Part shown: in pieces, positions 41,370-50,452 of the stretch
How the letters are laid out: the number at the start of each line of letters is the position of its first letter
How positions within the stretch are numbered: position 1 is the first letter of the stretch
Source of the DNA: CAZWBR01 sp964632305
GTDB taxonomy: Bacteria; Bacteroidota; Bacteroidia; Bacteroidales; Prolixibacteraceae
Direction: 5' to 3'
Assembly: GCA_964632305.1 (NCBI GenBank)
Contig: CAZWBR010000005.1
Span: 1-64,000, forward strand
DNA length: 64,000 nucleotides
Translations under genes and position numbers: made by a program
The notes under the pieces: model-generated
The model's database searches: none
Told to the model about the DNA's origin: nothing
What the model saw: only the letters and a program-made list of their open reading frames with translations

Positions 41370-42166
41370 AATTTTATTTCTAATGGATTCTTCTTTAATA
41401 TTTTTCTGATCAGGTTGTTTTGTTTGATCTTTTTCAACAACGAATCTTTCCAGTCAATGCCCGGAATATGACGCCAGCTTCCTGCGCAATAGTGAATCGC
41501 GTAGGATTTGTCATTAGCCAGGCTTGGATAACCGGCAAATATTTCTGAAGGAAAGATGTGCATGTCGTTTGCCAGGTCTTGTTGTTCGTCTTTATACCGG
41601 AACCCGTATTTTTCTGCCATCATGGCAAATATAAAGGGGGCAATGATGGTATCATTGTATTTTTTCTCACTAAGCACAAAGTGTCTGTTAAGATAAAAAT
41701 CCAGACAATCCTTAAGAAAGGGATGACCGGCAACGCTCCCCATGACAGCAGCCTGAAGTGCAATACCTGGCTTTATCGTATAAGGGACCCTTGAAGATCC
41801 GTCTGTTTTGAGTAATCGGAACATATTACAGTTTTGTGCGACCTTCTTATTGTATTCTACTGAGGTAAAGAAGCCGAGATTCAAAAAAACGTCCAGTTTT
41901 TTTTTGATAATTACATCGGCGTCAAGGTAGATCCCTCCCTCGGTATAAAGAGCATATAGCCTGATGTAATCGGCTGCAAAAGCCCATTTTCCGGCTTCAA
42001 ATGCCTCAGAAACAAAAGTGTTGGAATGGATATCGAACCTTGATTTATCCCAGCAGATTATTTCATAATCGGGCATGACCGTTCTCCAGGAATCGATGCA
42101 CTTCAGAAAGCCATCCGGCATGCTTTCTCCACTCAACCAGCAGTAATGTATCTTTTTAGGAATCAA
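41366..42166 (-). CDS. Family 32 glycosyltransferase
   Basis: This 266-residue GT32 enzyme starts at a TTG. The canonical family opening MIPKKIHYCWLSG begins exactly there, so the rare start codon is credible. The signature KWAFAADYIRLYALYTEGGIYLDADVIIKK is near residue 70, with the DAD (DxD) metal site, and AIHYCAGSWRHIPGIDWK is near the end. GT32 enzymes transfer mannose, galactose or GlcNAc. The donor is unknown here. A paralogue is at 46285-47028. Confidence 0.9.
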   Translation of the reverse strand: MIPKKIHYCWLSGESMPDGFLKCIDSWRTVMPDYEIICWDKSRFDIHSNTFVSEAFEAGKWAFAADYIRLYALYTEGGIYLDADVIIKKKLDVFLNLGFFTSVEYNKKVAQNCNMFRLLKTDGSSRVPYTIKPGIALQAAVMGSVAGHPFLKDCLDFYLNRHFVLSEKKYNDTIIAPFIFAMMAEKYGFRYKDEQQDLANDMHIFPSEIFAGYPSLANDKSYAIHYCAGSWRHIPGIDWKDSLLKKIKQNNLIRKILKKNPLEIKF

Positions 42167-42180
42167 CTCAGCAAGGAATT

Positions 42181-42453
42181 TTACTGGTTATTTTTCCAGC
42201 GATTCAAAGATTTCATCTTACGGGTGATCCTTCGGATAAAAAAATCAGAATGACCACATTCCGACCATCCTTGTCTTAAGAATTTTTGGAATTCAATCAA
42301 CGAACCATTAAAGATAAATTTCCCGTTTTGAAAGCAAAAACAGCAATATTCGGAGCTTCTGCTCCCGTCGGCATTTGTTCCCCCACCTAACGGGTCTTGC
42401 GTTAAAGGCATACCGCAACTCTGACAACATTGTTTTTTGCGAAAGATTTTCAT
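42181..42453 (-). CDS. Small zinc-ribbon protein
   Basis: From the ATG at 42453 the protein has 90 residues. It starts MKIFRKKQCCQSCGMPLTQDPLGGGTNADGSRSSEYCCFCFQNGKF, the CxxC...CxxC pattern and GTNADGS block of the putative zinc-ribbon family (PF12674-like). The C-terminal part is basic. These proteins usually occur as stand-alone conserved proteins, and why one sits between a Wzi-like gene and a GT32 gene is not clear. It is in the same orientation with short gaps on each side. Confidence 0.8.
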   Translation of the reverse strand: MKIFRKKQCCQSCGMPLTQDPLGGGTNADGSRSSEYCCFCFQNGKFIFNGSLIEFQKFLRQGWSECGHSDFFIRRITRKMKSLNRWKNNQ

Positions 42454-42507
42454 GAGACACACATCTTCGCATTAAATAATTTAGAAGGGATCATTTTTTT
42501 TCAAGAA

Positions 42508-44214
42508 TCAAAACCGGTAGGATAGTCCCAGATTACCCTGGAGATTGAAATAGTTGATTCCCGGTTCCATAAATTCTCCTGAATCGGGATTTTGGGACTG
42601 ATACCTGTGCTCATAGTTGAAAGAGAGAATATTCTCAATTTTCAATGAAATCAGCAGATTTTTCCAGTTCCAATCAGCCATAGCTGTAGCGGAAAGGTCA
42701 ACCCAGTTGGCCCTGAAGTCTTTGATCCCAATATTATGGAAATCGTTATTGTGGACGTATCTTTCGAATTGAATCCCAATTTTTTTTAATCCGTTGAGCC
42801 AGCTAACCGAGAGGGACTGAAGATTGCTGCCAGGACCAATGGCGGCGCCAAGTAATTGACCGTTATGGGTGTATCCCTGACGGATATCATGACTGGTATA
42901 GAGATACCTGTAAAGGGCCGTAGGATTGGCATTGGTCTGTTCCAGTTGGGTTAGTTCCAAATTGACCTGGATGTATTGTCCCGGATGATTGTTTAGTTTC
43001 ATCAGTTTATTCAAGCCAAACAGGTATGCCCTGCTGTATTCCATTTGAAGGAAAAAGTCGTTCCAGTTAGGGGAGTTGTCTTCCCTCATATATTCAAAAT
43101 ATACCTCGGCATTTTCAGGTATGCAAAGCCAACGGATAAATGCTGAAGCTCTTTGGTCGGCGGAAGTAAGTTTTCCCGGGTTCTTCGGATCATATTTCTT
43201 TTCCAGCGGGAAAAATATCGGGAATAAGGATTCGAAATTCTTGTCCTTATCGGTGTCGTATTTGGTGAAGCTCCGCGTAAAACCTAAAAATAATCCGGGA
43301 ATCCATTTCGGTTGGTAACTCATTACCATGGCGTTAATGTACCGGGGCTCGTCTCTTTTAGGGAGATAAATTGAATAACCCAGAAAAGTACGGTTGATAT
43401 CCGGAACGTCGTATCCTGAATTTTTCAGTTGACCGGCAATGATTTGTCCTTCAAAAGAGCCTATCGGGGTACGGACCGGCTTGGTGGTATTCAGAGTGTA
43501 ATGCCAGAATCCATCGGCAGTGTTACTCATCACCAGTGAATTGCGCATTCCGGGACCCCACCACAGGTTTTCATTGGAGAATCCGAATGATGCAGGCCCA
43601 TAGTTTAACCGGATGCTGGTTTGTCCCCAGTTTAATTTCTCGTAGGCAGTAGTTCCGAACCGTTCCGGCAGATCAATAAAAGTTACGATCTGATAATACT
43701 CATACCATTTTTGGTCACTCAGTTCCTTGTAAAAACCCTGGTAATCCCGGTTTTCGGCATAGACATATTCGGGCCGAAACTGGATACTTAAAGGCCCGTA
43801 TTGAGCAAAAAATCCTCCGCTGACCATTGTTTGATAGCCTCTCGCGGGGATCATCACGCCGTCGTTCAGACTATAGGGATGATGGGTATTGTATTGCTGT
43901 TGGATAGTTAATGGTAATAATTGGATTTTACCCGAGACTCCTGCTGCCCTAAAAATTCCATCGTTTTTCGTCCAACTCTCCTTTAGCAACTCCCCGTTCG
44001 GATCAAACACATTGTTTATTCCGAACGATTCCATAGGGAACATCGGTCGGACCATCAGCGAGACAGAGGAATCCATCTGGCCAAGCAATTGCGCCCGACG
44101 ATAAGCATCTTCCAGTACCGGGGTCCCGACCGGAAGGGATTGGGCATACGATTTACCTTGTAAAGCAAAGATAAAAAGCAGCAAAAGAAAAGCTATTTTT
44201 TTTGAAAAATGCAT
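42508..44214 (-). CDS. Capsule assembly Wzi-family outer membrane protein (paralogue)
   Basis: The 568-residue protein has a signal peptide (IAFLLLLFIFALQGKSYAQ) and the same blocks as the protein at 36229: HHPYSLNDGVMIPARGYQTMVSGGFFAQYGPLSIQFRPEYVYAENRDYQGF and NENLWWGPGMRNSLVMSNTADGFWHYTLNTTKPVRTPIGSFEGQIIAG, with a C-terminal NLGLSYRF. Having two close copies in one locus suggests either duplication or one copy per polymer. It follows a 176-nt gap with a strong hairpin. Confidence 0.88.
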   Translation of the reverse strand: MHFSKKIAFLLLLFIFALQGKSYAQSLPVGTPVLEDAYRRAQLLGQMDSSVSLMVRPMFPMESFGINNVFDPNGELLKESWTKNDGIFRAAGVSGKIQLLPLTIQQQYNTHHPYSLNDGVMIPARGYQTMVSGGFFAQYGPLSIQFRPEYVYAENRDYQGFYKELSDQKWYEYYQIVTFIDLPERFGTTAYEKLNWGQTSIRLNYGPASFGFSNENLWWGPGMRNSLVMSNTADGFWHYTLNTTKPVRTPIGSFEGQIIAGQLKNSGYDVPDINRTFLGYSIYLPKRDEPRYINAMVMSYQPKWIPGLFLGFTRSFTKYDTDKDKNFESLFPIFFPLEKKYDPKNPGKLTSADQRASAFIRWLCIPENAEVYFEYMREDNSPNWNDFFLQMEYSRAYLFGLNKLMKLNNHPGQYIQVNLELTQLEQTNANPTALYRYLYTSHDIRQGYTHNGQLLGAAIGPGSNLQSLSVSWLNGLKKIGIQFERYVHNNDFHNIGIKDFRANWVDLSATAMADWNWKNLLISLKIENILSFNYEHRYQSQNPDSGEFMEPGINYFNLQGNLGLSYRF

Positions 44215-44334
44215 TTTTTACTTAAATGGGATTTAGGTTAGGTGAACTAGAATAAAAATAAAATCAGGTTGTTATTTGACGAGATGAGAAGCCTTATCGA
44301 AAAACCAATTAGTAGAATATCTCAAGACAATAAT

Positions 44335-44385
44335 GATAGATTTTTCAACCTCCCTTTAGGGCTGGGGTAAGTTGAAAAATCTATC
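44335..44385. terminator. Inverted repeat, possible terminator after epimerase gene
   Basis: GATAGATTTTTCAAC and GTTGAAAAATCTATC form a perfect 15-bp stem around a 21-nt loop that itself contains CTCCCTTTAGGG. It begins 5 nt beyond the stop of the epimerase gene. There is no clear U tract on the minus strand, so it may be a terminator, an mRNA-stabilising hairpin or a palindromic repeat insertion. Confidence 0.5.
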
Positions 44386-44389
44386 GTTA

Positions 44390-45358
44390 CTATCGCCGTA
44401 TCGCTTTTCCGAACTCACTTTTCAGTGTGCGGTCGAGTCCTTCGGCCATCGAAAACGGAGGTTTAAAGCCGGTTGCATGTGCAGCAGAGGCATCGAACTG
44501 AGTGGTGGCACAGAATTTTTTAATCCGCACACTGGTGATCGCAAATTTCTTTCCGGTGATCAAGCCTAAAAAATCGAAGCCAATTCCGCCCAACATCCCG
44601 AACCAATAGGGAAGCCGTATCGGTGGAAGTTTCTTGCCCAGACTCTCTTCGACCTGAGTAACCAACTCATTCATCGTTAGATCAGGAGAGTCAACATAAT
44701 TGAAGATCCGGTAGCCGATAGTCGCAGTATCAATGCAATATTTCAGGAAAGCGGCGGCATTGCCGACATAGACCATCGACTTTTTATTGTTCCCTTTACC
44801 GATCATCAGAAACTTGCCGGAAGCAATCTGCAGCAGTAAATTATGAACATTCCCCTTGTTCCCTTCGCCAAAGATGACGGCTGACCGGATTATGGTCAAG
44901 GACCGATGATCAGGATCTTTCAGATACCACTCCTGCAAAAGTTGTTCTGCTTGCCATTTACTCTTCCCGTAATGGCTGAACGGATCCTTCGGGGAGTCCT
45001 CTTTGGGATTGACTTTGTCCAATCCGTAAACAGCGGCTGAACTGGTAAAGAGAATCTTTTTTATTCCTCTGCTTTCCAGTGCCTCAATTACATTTTGCAA
45101 TCCCTTTACGTTGACATCGTAATATAAGGAGACAGGCGTCACATCATCACGATGTTCAGCCGCAAGCAATAAAACGGTATTAGTGGATTCCGGCAGTAGG
45201 GTATCTAAATGAGGATTCCGGATATCATGAATCGTCGTGATATCGTTGTGTTTTTCACTTGCTGCTTTATCAATATTCAGGCATTTATCCTTGTCCAACA
45301 GATCAATAAGCCTTGTTCCTACAAAACCGGAAGCACCGATCAATACTAAGTTTCTCAT
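44390..45358 (-). CDS. NAD-dependent epimerase/dehydratase (extended SDR)
   Basis: The protein has 322 residues from the ATG at 45358. MRNLVLIGASGFVGTRLIDLLDKD is the NAD site, LLAAEHRDDVTP replaces the usual LAA motif, SSAAVYGLDKVNPKEDSPKDPFSHYGKSKWQAEQLL has the Ser and YxxxK, and IRSAVIFGEGNKGNVHNLL follows. The type resembles WbpV/GalE-like proteins that reduce or epimerise 4-keto or 4-hydroxy groups of UDP-HexNAc derivatives. With the UDP-sugar dehydrogenase at 50.5 kb it could form a UDP-uronic acid branch, but the exact reaction is open. Confidence 0.82.
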   Translation of the reverse strand: MRNLVLIGASGFVGTRLIDLLDKDKCLNIDKAASEKHNDITTIHDIRNPHLDTLLPESTNTVLLLAAEHRDDVTPVSLYYDVNVKGLQNVIEALESRGIKKILFTSSAAVYGLDKVNPKEDSPKDPFSHYGKSKWQAEQLLQEWYLKDPDHRSLTIIRSAVIFGEGNKGNVHNLLLQIASGKFLMIGKGNNKKSMVYVGNAAAFLKYCIDTATIGYRIFNYVDSPDLTMNELVTQVEESLGKKLPPIRLPYWFGMLGGIGFDFLGLITGKKFAITSVRIKKFCATTQFDASAAHATGFKPPFSMAEGLDRTLKSEFGKAIRR

Positions 45359-45439
45359 CAAAAATTAGTTTTGTTTCTTCAATATATTATGATGCTTGCA
45401 CAAAAATCATTCAATTTTAGGCAAGTAACAAATAAAAAT

Positions 45440-46297
45440 TCACTTTCTGAGATATCTGTACACCAATTTTAATCCCCAAATTGGTAATAATCTTGGAAAT
45501 GCGCGTAAAAAAATATTATTACAGTAATCAGATTTTGTTAAAAACCCAATACGTTGAAGTTCCCGCTGGAGTTTTAATTCCTGAATGAAGAATTTAACCC
45601 CATGTCTTCGGGCATGCATATTATTCCCGATTCGGGCATAGACCAACGGTTCAGGGATATTAGCCATACTGAAATCATTCATTAACATTTTGATCCAAAG
45701 GTAATAGTCTTCATAACCCAAAAATGGCTGATAGTTGCCGACCTGAAGCACTGAGCTTTTCTTAAAGATTACGGTCATATGATTCAGTGGATTACGCTTT
45801 TTTGCGAACCGAAGAATATCCTGATGGCTAACAGGAACTTTACGGTATGAATTAATCTGATCGGCAGAAGTGATAAATTCGGCAATAAAACCTCCCGAAA
45901 TGGCGACTCCGGGATGTTCGGCCATAAATTTGGTTTGTTTCTCGAAACGGTTGGGTGCAGAGATATCGTCGCTATCCATCCTTGCAACCAGGTCATATTG
46001 GCATAAATGAATGCCCTCTGCCAGAGCAACTCCCAAACCGGAGTTTTTTTCCAAGGGATGAATTTTCAAAGGAGCAGAATTCGAGAAATTTTTTATTACC
46101 AATTCCAACTCATCAGTTAATGGTCCGTCTTTGATCAGGACGATTTCATCGGGTTTAACGGTCTGTTTATGCCATATACTCTCCAGTGCATCACGAAAGT
46201 GATCCGGATCTTCCTTCGCATAGACCGCCATCAGTACCGAAAACGGGATATTGGAAGTGGGGGAGATTAACTCATTTCTTTGATCTATATTTTGCAC
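45440..46297 (-). CDS. Family 2 glycosyltransferase
   Basis: The 285-residue GT-A enzyme has NIPFSVLMAVYAKEDPDHFRDALESIWHKQTVKPDEIVLIKDGPLTDEL, then LAEGIHLCQYDLVARMDSDDISAPNRFEKQ (DSDD metal site) and FLGYEDYYLWIKMLM. The start is a GTG that overlaps the end of the GT32 gene by 13 nt. The next ATG would cut into the conserved first strand. It resembles the amylovoran-type GT2 group. The donor is unknown. Confidence 0.9.
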   Translation of the reverse strand: MQNIDQRNELISPTSNIPFSVLMAVYAKEDPDHFRDALESIWHKQTVKPDEIVLIKDGPLTDELELVIKNFSNSAPLKIHPLEKNSGLGVALAEGIHLCQYDLVARMDSDDISAPNRFEKQTKFMAEHPGVAISGGFIAEFITSADQINSYRKVPVSHQDILRFAKKRNPLNHMTVIFKKSSVLQVGNYQPFLGYEDYYLWIKMLMNDFSMANIPEPLVYARIGNNMHARRHGVKFFIQELKLQRELQRIGFLTKSDYCNNIFLRAFPRLLPIWGLKLVYRYLRK

Positions 46298-47028
46298 TGT
46301 CGAATTAACTGTATGGTCTGTTGATGAAACTTCCTTCCTCCGATAAGGAAAATTAGCTGATGCAACCTTCTCTTGAATCGAAAGTAGAAGTCCCGTTTAA
46401 CCCAACTCCCTTCGAAATGATGGATCGTATAAGTATTGGGCGTTGTCTCTATTTTTTTAAAATATTCGCTTTTCGGCGAGAAAAAAACGTAGGGATAGAT
46501 GGTAATTTGATAATCTTTGATCTGTTCGATCTTGTCGGACGGTTGAAATCCAAATAGTCTATGTCCACTCTCGTTCAGAATATCGGGCAAGGGACGAAGA
46601 TCTGGTTGTCCATTAGCCAGGATTAAAGGACGATTCTGATAATAGTCCAGTAAATTTTTTATCCAGGGATGGCCTGAGACAGACCCTATAATAGCGGGTT
46701 CAAAATAGCCGTTGTAATCCATCCCGATAAACATGGATTGTTGTAGCAACGACTCAAAATCCCTGATGACCTCAACATCGGCGTCGAGATAGATGCCGCC
46801 TTCATGATAAAGCGCATAGAGACGAAGGTAATCAGCGGCAAAAGCATATTTGCGATAGGCCAGACATTGATGCAACCATAAATTATCGATCTCTTCGGCT
46901 TTCTTGCGATCCCATATTACCCATTCATATCCGGGCAACTTTTCTTTCCACGACTGAATACATTGTTCAATCACCGGAGGAAAAGGGTCGCCGCTGATCC
47001 AGCAATAATGAATGACTTTTGGGATCAT
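46285..47028 (-). CDS. Family 32 glycosyltransferase
   Basis: The 247-residue GT32 enzyme starts MIPKVIHYCWISGDPFPPVIEQCIQSWKEKLPGYEWVIWDRKKAEEI, then KYAFAADYLRLYALYHEGGIYLDADVEVIRDFESLL with the DAD site and TIHHFEGSWVKRDFYFRFKRRL near the end. It is paralogous to 41366-42166. Its start overlaps the end of the GT4 gene by 4 nt. Confidence 0.92.
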   Translation of the reverse strand: MIPKVIHYCWISGDPFPPVIEQCIQSWKEKLPGYEWVIWDRKKAEEIDNLWLHQCLAYRKYAFAADYLRLYALYHEGGIYLDADVEVIRDFESLLQQSMFIGMDYNGYFEPAIIGSVSGHPWIKNLLDYYQNRPLILANGQPDLRPLPDILNESGHRLFGFQPSDKIEQIKDYQITIYPYVFFSPKSEYFKKIETTPNTYTIHHFEGSWVKRDFYFRFKRRLHQLIFLIGGRKFHQQTIQLIRQCKI

Positions 47029-48149
47029 TGATTGTCTTCTGTTAATTCCTTAAAAAGGTTTTCCCATTTGACATTTATAATATCCGGATGAAATTTCTGT
47101 ACATTGGATCTGGCATTTCTTCCAAATTCTTTTCGCAATTCGTCGTCGCGACATAAAAGGAAGATTTTTTCAGTCATTTCATGAATATTGAAATCGTTGA
47201 TTAAAAATCCATCGATGTTATCGTTGACAATATCGGAAGGGCCGGTCTCACAGTTGAAGCTCACTATCGGGAGTCCATAACTTTGAGCTTCCAATAAAAC
47301 CATTGGCAAACCCTCCGTTCTGGAAGTCATCACATAAATTGAGGAAGCAAGAAACTCGTTACCGATATCATCGGTGGAGGCAATCCAGGAGATCTTCTCT
47401 TTTATTTCAGGATCCTGCATTTGGTGGATATAATGATTTCGTAATGGACCATCGCCAATAATTCGGAATTGCCAATCAGGGTCTTTTTGCCCCAGATTCT
47501 TAATGACCTGAAAAAGTAAATCATATCCTTTTTCCGGGACCATTCTTCCAATAAACAGGATCTGTTTACGGGTCAATGGAGAAGAATGATCCGATGGAGT
47601 GGTGATACTGTTGGGAATTACAATTGAATTGTTGTTTATCTTCTGATATTTGGGAAGATCCTTTACCGTTAATGAAACGATCCTCGTTAGGCGACGAAAA
47701 AAGAGTGCCCTAAAAAATGCCCAAATATGTTTGATTCCTGAGAATGCCAGATGCTGACACCCGATCGTTTTTATTTTTCTGTTTAATAATAAGCTTAACA
47801 GAAGACTCGGATAGTTGCCTATTCCGAGAACCATTGTTTCCCCGCCAAAATTTCGAAAATATCGATTGACAGCAAATAAAGCGTTGAATTTATTGATTAT
47901 ACCTGGAAAGCTTTTCTTTTCAGCATTCAAATAAACGACAGGAATATTATCATCCAAAGAATAGATATTTTTCTCCTTTTTCGCCGATAAGGATACGACT
48001 CTTGTCAGATAATTTTGGGATGCGAAGTAGTTGGCCAGATTTACCGTCACCCGTTCACCACCTCCCCCGAGATGCAGATCAGCGACAAGAAAGATAACTG
48101 AGAGTTGTGCCGGTTTCTTTTTCAAGCGTACAGTTTTTCCCGTTAACAA
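47025..48149 (-). CDS. Family 4 glycosyltransferase
   Basis: The 374-residue GT-B enzyme has SVIFLVADLHLGGGGERVTVNLANYFASQNY, FIGRMVPEKGYDLLFQVI, FRIIGDGPLRNHYIHQM and the donor-site EGLPMVLLEAQSYGLPIVSFNCETGPSDIV (E-x7-E). There is no ATG before the conserved start, so initiation is at a TTG at 48149 or 48125, inside the 3' end of the polymerase gene. It probably adds one sugar of the system 1 repeat unit. Confidence 0.9.
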   Translation of the reverse strand: MLTGKTVRLKKKPAQLSVIFLVADLHLGGGGERVTVNLANYFASQNYLTRVVSLSAKKEKNIYSLDDNIPVVYLNAEKKSFPGIINKFNALFAVNRYFRNFGGETMVLGIGNYPSLLLSLLLNRKIKTIGCQHLAFSGIKHIWAFFRALFFRRLTRIVSLTVKDLPKYQKINNNSIVIPNSITTPSDHSSPLTRKQILFIGRMVPEKGYDLLFQVIKNLGQKDPDWQFRIIGDGPLRNHYIHQMQDPEIKEKISWIASTDDIGNEFLASSIYVMTSRTEGLPMVLLEAQSYGLPIVSFNCETGPSDIVNDNIDGFLINDFNIHEMTEKIFLLCRDDELRKEFGRNARSNVQKFHPDIINVKWENLFKELTEDNQ

Positions 48150-49230
48150 TACTCAAAATGAACAATATAAAAAGCATTTCAAAACTGGGGACGATAAAAA
48201 ACCGAACCCAGAGGATGAGCGTGTAAAACAATAATGGGAGTACAATTTCCAGATTTCCAAAATTTATAAACTTATTATACGTTGACATTGCAAATACTCC
48301 GAATAACAGAACCGGGATAAGTCCAAATTCCACAATTGCATCATATAATTCGTTGTGAGGCATAATTAAGGCCCCTTTTGTGGCTTTCAAAAAATTTTCG
48401 ATCGGACCAAAACCAAATAAAACATTGGGATCAAGCGGCGCCAGATAGATCTTAGCCATAACCAGGGTATTGGTCAAAAATCGCCATTGGTTTGAGCCAT
48501 CGTTTAATTTGAAAAGACGGGAAATGCCGGTATCATAAGAAACGTCTGCGGTGACTGAGGTTATATACCAAACCGAAAAGAGCGATATCAATACATAGGC
48601 AATAATTGCTATTATCGGGAACCTTGTTCTGGCAATAGCTGAGGGCCACATTTTCTTAGAATACCGAATAAAATAGAAAAGAAAAATACTGAATAATAAC
48701 AGTCTGCTTAAAAGTAAAAAGGATAGAACAATGACCAGTATTTTACCTTCTTTTCTGTCAAGTGCATCAGAAAGAAGGAAAAAAAGAAAAAGGTAGGCAC
48801 CCGAAAGGTTAATTTCATATCCTAAAGAAGGCCGTCCGTCTGCCGAACTGAAAAAGAGAAACTGCAGGATGATCGAAACCATGCAGAGAAGATAAACCAG
48901 GTTAAGATCGAACGTCCTGTTTTCGGATAGGCGGAATGAGAGTTTCGGTAATACAAGTAAACCTCCCAGACAGAGCCAGGCATTGAGCAATGAAGATTGC
49001 AGCGTCCCTCTTCTAAATATGATAGCGATAACTGCCCCGGTTAATAGAATTGGAATCAGTACTTTTATATTGATTTTCTGGTCAATGATTAAGGAAAGCA
49101 GGGTAAAAGCAAAAAATAGGGCTAATCCTATCCGAAATGGTTTTTGAAATGTTCCCGGATCGGGAATAATAAAGAAAACCACAATTAACAAAACAAAGGT
49201 TATAAAGCCAAGTCTATCGGGATTGATCAT
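48079..49230 (-). CDS. wzy: O-antigen polymerase-like membrane protein (Wzy)
   Basis: The 383-residue protein has ten to twelve hydrophobic segments and a periplasmic loop around residues 215-285 containing DGSNQWRFLTNTLVMAKIYLAPLDPNVLFGFGPIENFLKATKGALIMPHNELYDAIVEFGLIPVLLFG. The FGFGP...PHNELYDAIVEFG pattern is that of O-antigen ligase/polymerase family proteins. Position between wzz and GT genes supports a Wzy polymerase for system 1. It overlaps the GT4 gene by about 70 nt. Confidence 0.85.
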   Translation of the reverse strand: MINPDRLGFITFVLLIVVFFIIPDPGTFQKPFRIGLALFFAFTLLSLIIDQKINIKVLIPILLTGAVIAIIFRRGTLQSSLLNAWLCLGGLLVLPKLSFRLSENRTFDLNLVYLLCMVSIILQFLFFSSADGRPSLGYEINLSGAYLFLFFLLSDALDRKEGKILVIVLSFLLLSRLLLFSIFLFYFIRYSKKMWPSAIARTRFPIIAIIAYVLISLFSVWYITSVTADVSYDTGISRLFKLNDGSNQWRFLTNTLVMAKIYLAPLDPNVLFGFGPIENFLKATKGALIMPHNELYDAIVEFGLIPVLLFGVFAMSTYNKFINFGNLEIVLPLLFYTLILWVRFFIVPSFEMLFILFILSIVNGKNCTLEKETGTTLSYLSCR

Positions 49231-49285
49231 TACATCAATTTCAAATAAGAAGAATACTGACTCTTTTAGGCATAGATGTTTCTAT

Positions 49286-50395
49286 CTAATTGGAAGGAGT
49301 AGGATGATTTATCCATACCTCCCGAACCTGCTTGAAATAATCTTTCCAGGTCACTGTTACTGATCCGGTAAATAGTCCAAGCAAAAATGAATAGACCAGA
49401 ATCATCGGACGGTCAGGTTTCGACTTCTTGTTAGGTACCATCACTGGTTGTACGATCGTAAAGACCGGCGTCTCTTCTTTGACCTGTATCTTAGCCTGTT
49501 CCAGTTTCTTCGCCAGTTCGGAATAGACTCCGTTGATCAGCGTATATTTGTTGGTCAACCGTTCCTGTTCGGTGCGGGCTACCGCGGTAGAAACGTTTTT
49601 GTTCCGGTCACGGAATAGGGCCAGTTCATCCTGTATCTTATTGTAGTTGGCTTCTGCCTCATTATAACGTTCCTGTACAAACTGCTCATTGGCTTTCGCC
49701 TTCTCAATTTTAAATTCGGTGATGTAGCGCCGAAGCATGGCCTGTGCTTTCTGGGCCAGTTGTGCTGCAGCTACCGGTTCGGGAAGAACACATCCTAATG
49801 TTACATATCCATCTGTTTCATTGACTGAAACAAAAATGAGGTCTTTGATGATTTCCCGGACATCCAGTTGTTCTTCGGTAAACTGGAACGGTGAGTCCGG
49901 TTCATCAGGTAACAATTCCTGTTTATTTTTTCCTTTGATCGCTTTGATGATCACCCCGGGCAGTCCAATGGTGTATTTAAGAAAAAGATTGGGCTTTTTA
50001 ATGTCGGTATAATATTCAAACAGGGAGACCGGGTGATCGACATCTTTGAACTTGATCTTCGTATTCATCAGTTCCAACTGAAATGGAGCGCTGGAAATGA
50101 TCTGCGGATAGATTTTCGGGGTAATCTCCGACTCTTCACTGACGTTGAGGTTAAAACCAGCCATAGCCGCCAGTCCGGAAAGACTACCCAATTTTGATTT
50201 CGGATCGGAAAGCTGTGGTACCATCACGGTAGTGGCCGTATATTCTTTTGGCAGTACAAAAGCCAACACCAGTCCGGCGAAGGTAAACCAAAGCGTGATC
50301 TTCAGGATCAACCGTTTACCGTCCCAGAAAGTACGGAACAAACCGACCAGGTTAATGGCATCTTCTCTGATTTTCTCCGGTTTTTGATAGTCCAT
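49286..50395 (-). CDS. wzz: Wzz-type polysaccharide chain length determinant (paralogue)
   Basis: The 369-residue protein has membrane segments near 35-55 and 335-355. Between them are YTATTVMVPQLSDPKSKLGSLSGLAAMAGFNL, LPGVIIKAIKGKNKQ, a coiled-coil with NEAEANYNKIQDELALFRDRNKNVSTAVARTEQERLTNKY and the proline-rich PNKKSKPDRPMILVYSF. It is similar to 30996-32156 throughout, so the two arose by duplication. There is no kinase domain. It is placed directly after the UDP-sugar dehydrogenase. Confidence 0.9.
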   Translation of the reverse strand: MDYQKPEKIREDAINLVGLFRTFWDGKRLILKITLWFTFAGLVLAFVLPKEYTATTVMVPQLSDPKSKLGSLSGLAAMAGFNLNVSEESEITPKIYPQIISSAPFQLELMNTKIKFKDVDHPVSLFEYYTDIKKPNLFLKYTIGLPGVIIKAIKGKNKQELLPDEPDSPFQFTEEQLDVREIIKDLIFVSVNETDGYVTLGCVLPEPVAAAQLAQKAQAMLRRYITEFKIEKAKANEQFVQERYNEAEANYNKIQDELALFRDRNKNVSTAVARTEQERLTNKYTLINGVYSELAKKLEQAKIQVKEETPVFTIVQPVMVPNKKSKPDRPMILVYSFLLGLFTGSVTVTWKDYFKQVREVWINHPTPSN

Positions 50396-50452
50396 AAGAA
50401 TTAAAGATTAGTATCGGTGGATTCTTTGAATTTCCGCTTATTGAACATGCAA

